A stretch of 9,930 nt of DNA from a bacterium (lineage in GTDB: Bacteria; Krumholzibacteriota; Krumholzibacteriia; Krumholzibacteriales; WJIX01): the NCBI GenBank assembly GCA_021160845.1, contig JAGHBT010000162.1:1-9930 (forward strand). Direction: 5' to 3'. This document shows, piece after piece, positions 6,882 to 9,930 of this stretch. How positions within the stretch are numbered: position 1 is the stretch's first letter; each line of letters starts with the position of its first letter. A program made the position numbers and the translations under genes. A model generated the notes under the pieces. That model saw only the letters and a program-made list of their open reading frames with translations, searched no databases and was not told the DNA's origin.

Positions 6882-7036
6882 TTAACAATACCTCCCTGAA
6901 CTTCAATCCGTATATATCTCCAAATTATTCAGATTCGATTTGAATACGAATCTTAATCCTATCAATCTAAAGCAACTCCCCGCTTGTTCTCCCACGAATA
7001 AACGAACGGGGTTCAAGCAATACTAATTAACCATTA
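6882..7036 (-). promoter_or_regulatory. Structured rpsK-rpsD spacer, possible leader of rpsD
   Basis: These 155 bases hold no gene. Two hairpins are visible on the minus strand. The first pairs CCCCG (7011-7007) with CGGGG (6982-6978), and further TT/AA and GTT/AAC pairs extend it past single bulged bases. The second is a perfect 7-bp stem of AGATTCG (6953-6947) with CGAATCT (6937-6931) around a 9-base loop. Neither has a T-tract. No clear sigma70 promoter is visible. A translational operator for S4 is the most natural reading, but this is inference from position and structure only. Confidence 0.4.
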
Positions 7037-7441
7037 TTACATTCTTCTACGTTTCTTTAGGCGTACACCATTATGAGGAACAGGAGTACAATCCTTAATG
7101 CCGGTAACATGCAATCCGGCCGCCCGGAGTGAACGAATAGCAGGTTCTCTACCCGGACCGGGACCCTTAATCCACACTTCCACCTTCTTCATACCCAAAT
7201 TCACAACTTCATTACTGACATCTTGAGCAGTCTGCTGCGCGGCAAAAGGAGTACTTTTACGGGATCCCTTAAATCCAAGCTTGCCGGGACTTGACCACTT
7301 GATAACATCTCCATCGAGATCCGTAATGGTTATTATCGTATTATTAAATGTAGATTTAATATGGGCTATGCCAGCTACTTCTACATTTTTCTTCTTTTTT
7401 TTCACCTTTTGTTGCTTTTTGCCTTTTTTAGGTTTAGCCAA
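7037..7441 (-). CDS. rpsK: 30S ribosomal protein uS11
   Basis: A 134-residue uS11 of the platform of the small subunit, where it helps line the mRNA exit path. A lysine-rich N-terminal tail (3-18, PKKGKKQQKVKKKKK) precedes the conserved IAHIKSTFNNTIITITD (25-41). WSSPGKLGFKGSRKSTPFAA (49-68), KGPGPGREPAIRSLRAAGL (92-110) and the basic end PHNGVRLKKRRRM follow. The start codon is TTG at 7441, with AAGGAG (7455-7450) eight bases upstream; this is unusual for a highly expressed ribosomal gene, but no ATG lies nearby in frame. It follows rpsM by 46 bases and precedes the structured rpsD spacer. Confidence 0.98.
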   Translation of the reverse strand: MAKPKKGKKQQKVKKKKKNVEVAGIAHIKSTFNNTIITITDLDGDVIKWSSPGKLGFKGSRKSTPFAAQQTAQDVSNEVVNLGMKKVEVWIKGPGPGREPAIRSLRAAGLHVTGIKDCTPVPHNGVRLKKRRRM

Positions 7442-7449
7442 CTGACAAT

Positions 7450-7455
7450 CTCCTT
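7450..7455 (-). promoter_or_regulatory. Ribosome binding site supporting the rpsK TTG start
   Basis: AAGGAG on the minus strand lies eight bases before TTG at 7441. The protein then begins MAKPKKGKK, a normal uS11 N-terminus. Confidence 0.75.
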
Positions 7456-7487
7456 CCTTTATTGATTATATATAACATTAAAAATAT

Positions 7488-7856
7488 TTATTTCTTTTTC
7501 GCACCCGGACGATGCCTGGGACCCTTACGAGTGCGTGCATTGGTATGTGTTCTCTGACCATTAACAGGTAATCCTAATCTGTGCCTTAACCCACGATAGG
7601 CCCCGATATCCATCAACCGTTTAATACCCCGCGAAACCTCGCTTCTCAAAGCGCCCTCTATTTTATATTCGTCTTCAATGATATCCCTTATTTTAACAGT
7701 CTGATCCTCTCTCAGATCCTTCGTTTTCACATCAAAGGCAACATCAGCTTTTTCCAGAATCCCCCTCGCACTCGAAGGACCAATTCCGTGAATATAAGTT
7801 AAAGCAATTACTATATGCTTCCCATCCGGTATATCAACTCCGGCTATACGCGCCAC
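7488..7856 (-). CDS. rpsM: 30S ribosomal protein uS13
   Basis: A 122-residue uS13 of the 30S head, which contacts bL31, uL5 and the P-site tRNA. It has the N-terminal ARIAGVDIP, the helix-hairpin-helix-like IHGIGPSSARGIL, then RGLRHRLGLPVNGQRTHTNA and the basic tail RKGPRHRPGAKKK that reaches the tRNA. I place the start at GTG 7856: AAAGGAG (7870-7864) lies seven bases upstream and the protein then opens M-ARIAGVDIP, as in most homologues. An ATG two codons earlier (7862) is only one base from the ribosome binding site, too close to be used. It follows rpmJ by 37 bases and heads the alpha operon part of the cluster. Confidence 0.97.
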   Translation of the reverse strand: MARIAGVDIPDGKHIVIALTYIHGIGPSSARGILEKADVAFDVKTKDLREDQTVKIRDIIEDEYKIEGALRSEVSRGIKRLMDIGAYRGLRHRLGLPVNGQRTHTNARTRKGPRHRPGAKKK

Positions 7857-7863
7857 AAACATA

Positions 7864-7870
7864 CTCCTTT
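7864..7870 (-). promoter_or_regulatory. Ribosome binding site that decides the rpsM start
   Basis: AAAGGAG on the minus strand is seven bases from GTG at 7856 but only one base from ATG at 7862. Spacing therefore favours the GTG, which also gives the family's normal N-terminus. Confidence 0.8.
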
Positions 7871-7893
7871 CATCTCTTTAACCTTTTTCAACT

Positions 7894-8007
7894 TTATCCC
7901 TGACGCTGTTTATGTTTCGGGTCCTTGCAAATAACTCTAAGGACACCTTTGCGTCGGACAATCTTGCAATTCGGACACATTTTCTTAACTGAACTTCTTA
8001 CCTTCAT
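7894..8007 (-). CDS. rpmJ: 50S ribosomal protein bL36, zinc-binding type
   Basis: A 37-residue gene that reads MKVRSSVKKMCPNCKIVRRK and onward to KHKQRQG, the full bL36 of the large subunit. C11, C14, C27 and H32 form the intact zinc ribbon, so this is the C+ form; zinc-free copies lose these residues. The ATG at 8007 is preceded by GAGG nine bases upstream, and the stop is TAA at 7896-7894. It lies between infA and rpsM, its standard place. It is too small for common gene-length cut-offs and is easily missed. Confidence 0.98.
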   Translation of the reverse strand: MKVRSSVKKMCPNCKIVRRKGVLRVICKDPKHKQRQG

Positions 8008-8074
8008 TTTTTTCTTCCTCGTTTATTCTTTGCGGCCTGTCGTTTCGTCGGCAAACAAGCAAAATAATTAATTA

Positions 8075-8293
8075 TTATTTATACCGATACACAATCCTGC
8101 CTCGGCTGAGATCATAAGCGCTAAGCTCAAGAGAAACCTTGTCCCCCGGTAAAATCCTTATAAAATTCATTCTCATCTTCCCTGAAACATGAGCAAGAAC
8201 GATGTGCTTGTTCTCAAGCTCAACCCTGAAGATAGCATTCGGCAAAGCCTCCACTACAGTCCCTTCTACCGGTATACTTTCCTGTTTAACCAT
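8075..8293 (-). CDS. infA: Translation initiation factor IF-1
   Basis: A 72-residue single-domain OB-fold protein that sits in the 30S A site and aids IF-2 and IF-3 in choosing the initiator tRNA. The length is exactly typical. The conserved stretches VEGTVVEALPNAIFRVELEN, LAHVSGKMRMNFIRILPGD and the C-terminal SRGRIVYRYK are all present. The ATG at 8293 has GGAAGAAG in front of it. It stands 46 bases after map and 67 bases before rpmJ. Confidence 0.98.
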   Translation of the reverse strand: MVKQESIPVEGTVVEALPNAIFRVELENKHIVLAHVSGKMRMNFIRILPGDKVSLELSAYDLSRGRIVYRYK

Positions 8294-8339
8294 TTCTATC
8301 TTCTTCCTATATATTGCTTCAATTTCATTACAACCTTCT

Positions 8340-9083
8340 TTAACGTGTTAATATTTCAGGGCCATTCTCTGTAACAGCAACCGTATCCTCAAAATGGCAC
8401 GACAGTTTGCCATCCCTCGTGATAATTGTCCAGCCATCCGCCAGGGTTCTAATATCTTCAACCCCTTCGTTAAGCATCGGTTCAATAGCGAAAACCATTC
8501 CCACTTTGATAACGGGACCTGTTCCGGGAGGTCCAAAATTAGGAATTTGAGGATCCTCGTGAAGTTCTTTACCCACTCCATGTCCGGTGAGTTGTCTCAC
8601 AACACCGTACCCTTTCCCCTCTGCGTATTCTTGAATCGCGTGCGATATGTCTGAAACACGGTTGCCGGCTCGGACCTTATCGAGCCCGATATCCAGAGCC
8701 TCTTTTGTAACTTTCATTAATCTCTCCGCGTCCGGGCTGATTTTACCAACAGCAAAACTCCGTGTGGAATCTGAATAAAACCCATTTTTAATCACACCAC
8801 AGTCAACCCCTATTAAATCGCCATCTACAAGCTCTCTGGTGCCCGGGATACCATGCACAACCTCTTCATTTACCGAAGCGCATATCGTGGCTGGAAATCC
8901 CTGATATCCCTTAAAAGCCGGCTCTCCACCCTTCGACCTGATAAATTCCTCAGCTACCTTATCCAACTTTGCTGTAGTAATACCGGGTTTTATCAATTCG
9001 CCAACTATCAACAAGGTTTCCCGAAGAATCGAAGCGCTTTGTCTCATTAACTCAATTTCTGCATCTGTTTTTATCTTAATCAA
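8340..9083 (-). CDS. map: Type I methionine aminopeptidase
   Basis: A 247-residue cytosolic metallopeptidase that removes the initiator methionine from new proteins. The five metal ligands are all visible: D94 (GVDCG), D105 (YSDSTRSF), H168 (TGHGVG), E201 (AIEPML) and E232 (CHFEDTVAV). The substrate-side H77 (VVHGIP) is also kept. Length and lack of an N-terminal zinc-finger extension fit type Ia. The start is TTG at 9083, which overlaps the adk stop codon by four bases (TTGA). AAGGG (9094-9090), inside adk, lies six bases upstream, so translation is probably coupled to adk. The next ATG (codon 13) would cut into the first helix. infA follows after 46 bases. Confidence 0.97.
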   Translation of the reverse strand: MIKIKTDAEIELMRQSASILRETLLIVGELIKPGITTAKLDKVAEEFIRSKGGEPAFKGYQGFPATICASVNEEVVHGIPGTRELVDGDLIGVDCGVIKNGFYSDSTRSFAVGKISPDAERLMKVTKEALDIGLDKVRAGNRVSDISHAIQEYAEGKGYGVVRQLTGHGVGKELHEDPQIPNFGPPGTGPVIKVGMVFAIEPMLNEGVEDIRTLADGWTIITRDGKLSCHFEDTVAVTENGPEILTR

Positions 9084-9724
9084 CTCAATCCCTTCATTAT
9101 TTCCAAAGTGATTTCATCAATAGCACGAGCTCCATCAATTGACATTAATAATTCATCTGTTTTACTATAATAATCCAGGACCGGAGCTGTTAACTCATTA
9201 TAAACTTCAAGCCTCCGCCTTACCGTTTCTTCTCTATCGTCATCCCTTGTTATTAGCTGTCCACCACACTTAACACATTTTTGCGTATCTTTCTCCATCA
9301 CCTCAATATTATAAATCGCTCCACAATCCGCGCACACTCTTCTGCCCGTTAAACGCTTTACGAGAATCTCTGAATCCACATCTATCAATATAACATGATC
9401 CAGTTCTATCTCTTTCTCTTTAAGCAACCCGGAAAGAGCTTCAGCTTGGACTACTGTCCTTGGAAAACCATCAAGAATCCAACCGGGAGCAAAGGTTTCA
9501 TTCAGCTTATTGGAAATCATCCCAAGAATAATGTCATCAGGTACAAGGAGTCCCTGATTCATAAAACCTTCGGCCTTCTTTCCAAGCTCTGTGCCCTTTG
9601 AAACAGAATCGCGCAGTAAATCACCCGTGGAAATATGCTGAACCCCCACTCTCTCCGCTATCCTTACAGCCTGAGTTCCTTTTCCCGCTCCAGGAGGTCC
9701 CAATATTATAAGACTCTTTGCCAA
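9080..9724 (-). CDS. adk: Adenylate kinase with zinc-type LID
   Basis: A 214-residue enzyme that converts ATP and AMP to two ADP. The N-terminal MAKSLIILGPPGAGKGTQ carries the Walker A loop (9-17, K15). STGDLLRD (32-39) and DGFPRT (85-90) bind AMP, and the LID (about 125-163) has C131, C134, C150 and C153 as a zinc site. The length and the long LID are of the usual bacterial long type. I place the start at TTG 9724, since GAGAGGG (9739-9733) lies eight bases upstream and the protein then opens as most homologues do. A TTG at 9748 would add eight residues but would put this ribosome binding site inside the gene. It follows secY by 89 bases, and its stop overlaps the map start. Confidence 0.97.
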   Translation of the reverse strand: MAKSLIILGPPGAGKGTQAVRIAERVGVQHISTGDLLRDSVSKGTELGKKAEGFMNQGLLVPDDIILGMISNKLNETFAPGWILDGFPRTVVQAEALSGLLKEKEIELDHVILIDVDSEILVKRLTGRRVCADCGAIYNIEVMEKDTQKCVKCGGQLITRDDDREETVRRRLEVYNELTAPVLDYYSKTDELLMSIDGARAIDEITLEIMKGLS

Positions 9725-9732
9725 ACTACAAA

Positions 9733-9739
9733 CCCTCTC
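9733..9739 (-). promoter_or_regulatory. Ribosome binding site that decides the adk start
   Basis: GAGAGGG on the minus strand is eight bases before TTG at 9724 and lies inside the longer reading that would begin at 9748. It therefore supports the shorter protein. Confidence 0.7.
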
Positions 9740-9813
9740 TTTAAACAAAAATTGAATGATAAAACTTTACAGCCCATACCAAATGTAACATTGCCAAGAA
9801 GCAACACCGCGTA

Positions 9814-9930
9814 CTAACGTCTTCCTCTAAGATGCCCCTTCTTCATAAAACCATCATAATGTCTCATTAATAAATGTGTCTCTATCTGTTTTAAAGTGTC
9901 CAACATAACTCCTACAATAATAAGAAGGCC
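9814..9930 (-). CDS. secY: Preprotein translocase subunit SecY, C-terminal end only
   Basis: The last 38 codons of secY are inside the window; the rest lies to the right. They read as the end of the tenth membrane helix (GLLIIVGVMLD), the typical TLKQIETHLLMRHYDGF and the basic cytoplasmic tail ending KKGHLRGRR before TAG (9816-9814). SecY forms the channel through which proteins enter or cross the inner membrane. The tail is one of the most conserved parts of the family and binds the ribosome and SecA. secY before adk and map is the common order at the end of the spc operon. Confidence 0.95.
   Translation of the reverse strand, partial: GLLIIVGVMLDTLKQIETHLLMRHYDGFMKKGHLRGRR

Noticed and set aside
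9725..9813. A promoter for adk in the secY-adk gap
   Set aside because: The best -35/-10 pair (TTGGTA and TATCAT) is 15 bases apart and poor, so transcription from upstream is simpler.
1..9930. Mobile elements, CRISPR arrays, phage genes, toxin-antitoxin or defence systems
   Set aside because: No transposase, integrase, regularly spaced repeats or known defence motifs were seen; the genes are core or metabolic and all on one strand.

Overview
This is an ordinary bacterial chromosomal segment of about 40-43% G+C by eye, with every recognisable gene on the minus strand. In transcription order (right to left) it holds the end of the spc ribosomal-protein operon and the alpha operon, a Rho-independent terminator, a three-gene unit for organic-acid uptake and oxidation, and the 5' half of a tRNA-Asn gene cut by the left edge.

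Right part (9930 to 4580): secY (last 38 codons), adk, map, infA, rpmJ, rpsM, rpsK, rpsD, rpoA and rplQ. The order is the common bacterial one. SecY inserts membrane proteins, adenylate kinase balances adenine nucleotides, MAP trims N-terminal methionine, IF-1 acts in initiation, and bL36, uS13, uS11, uS4, bL17 and RNA polymerase alpha build the expression machinery. map overlaps adk by 4 bases and rplQ overlaps rpoA by 1 base, so both pairs look translationally coupled. The largest gap in the run, about 155 bases upstream of rpsD, holds two hairpins. A hairpin plus T-tract at 4467-4493 ends the transcript.

Middle and left part (4321 to 153): an AEC-family permease, a divergent GlcD/GlcE-type FAD oxidoreductase and a GlcF-type iron-sulfur protein lie in series with short gaps. 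This looks like a unit that imports or exports a 2-hydroxy acid (glycolate or lactate type) and passes its electrons to the membrane. The substrate cannot be read from the sequence. The FAD protein lacks the usual glycine-rich FAD-binding loop, and the iron-sulfur protein is long, so the pair is not standard GlcDEF.

Far left: tRNA-Asn(GUU) has its own near-perfect sigma70-type promoter (TTGACA, 17 bases, TATTAT).

Organism: a Gram-negative-like bacterium is plausible. The RpoA start (MKWRNLLMPKEVE) and the long charged tail on bL17 recall the FCB group (Bacteroidota, Gemmatimonadota and related candidate phyla), but this is a weak inference. Seven of the twelve genes whose starts are visible begin with GTG or TTG. 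I see no mobile element, CRISPR array, phage gene or defence system. The least explained pieces are the tRNA-like inverted repeats at 4392-4466, the rpsD leader and the odd oxidase pair.
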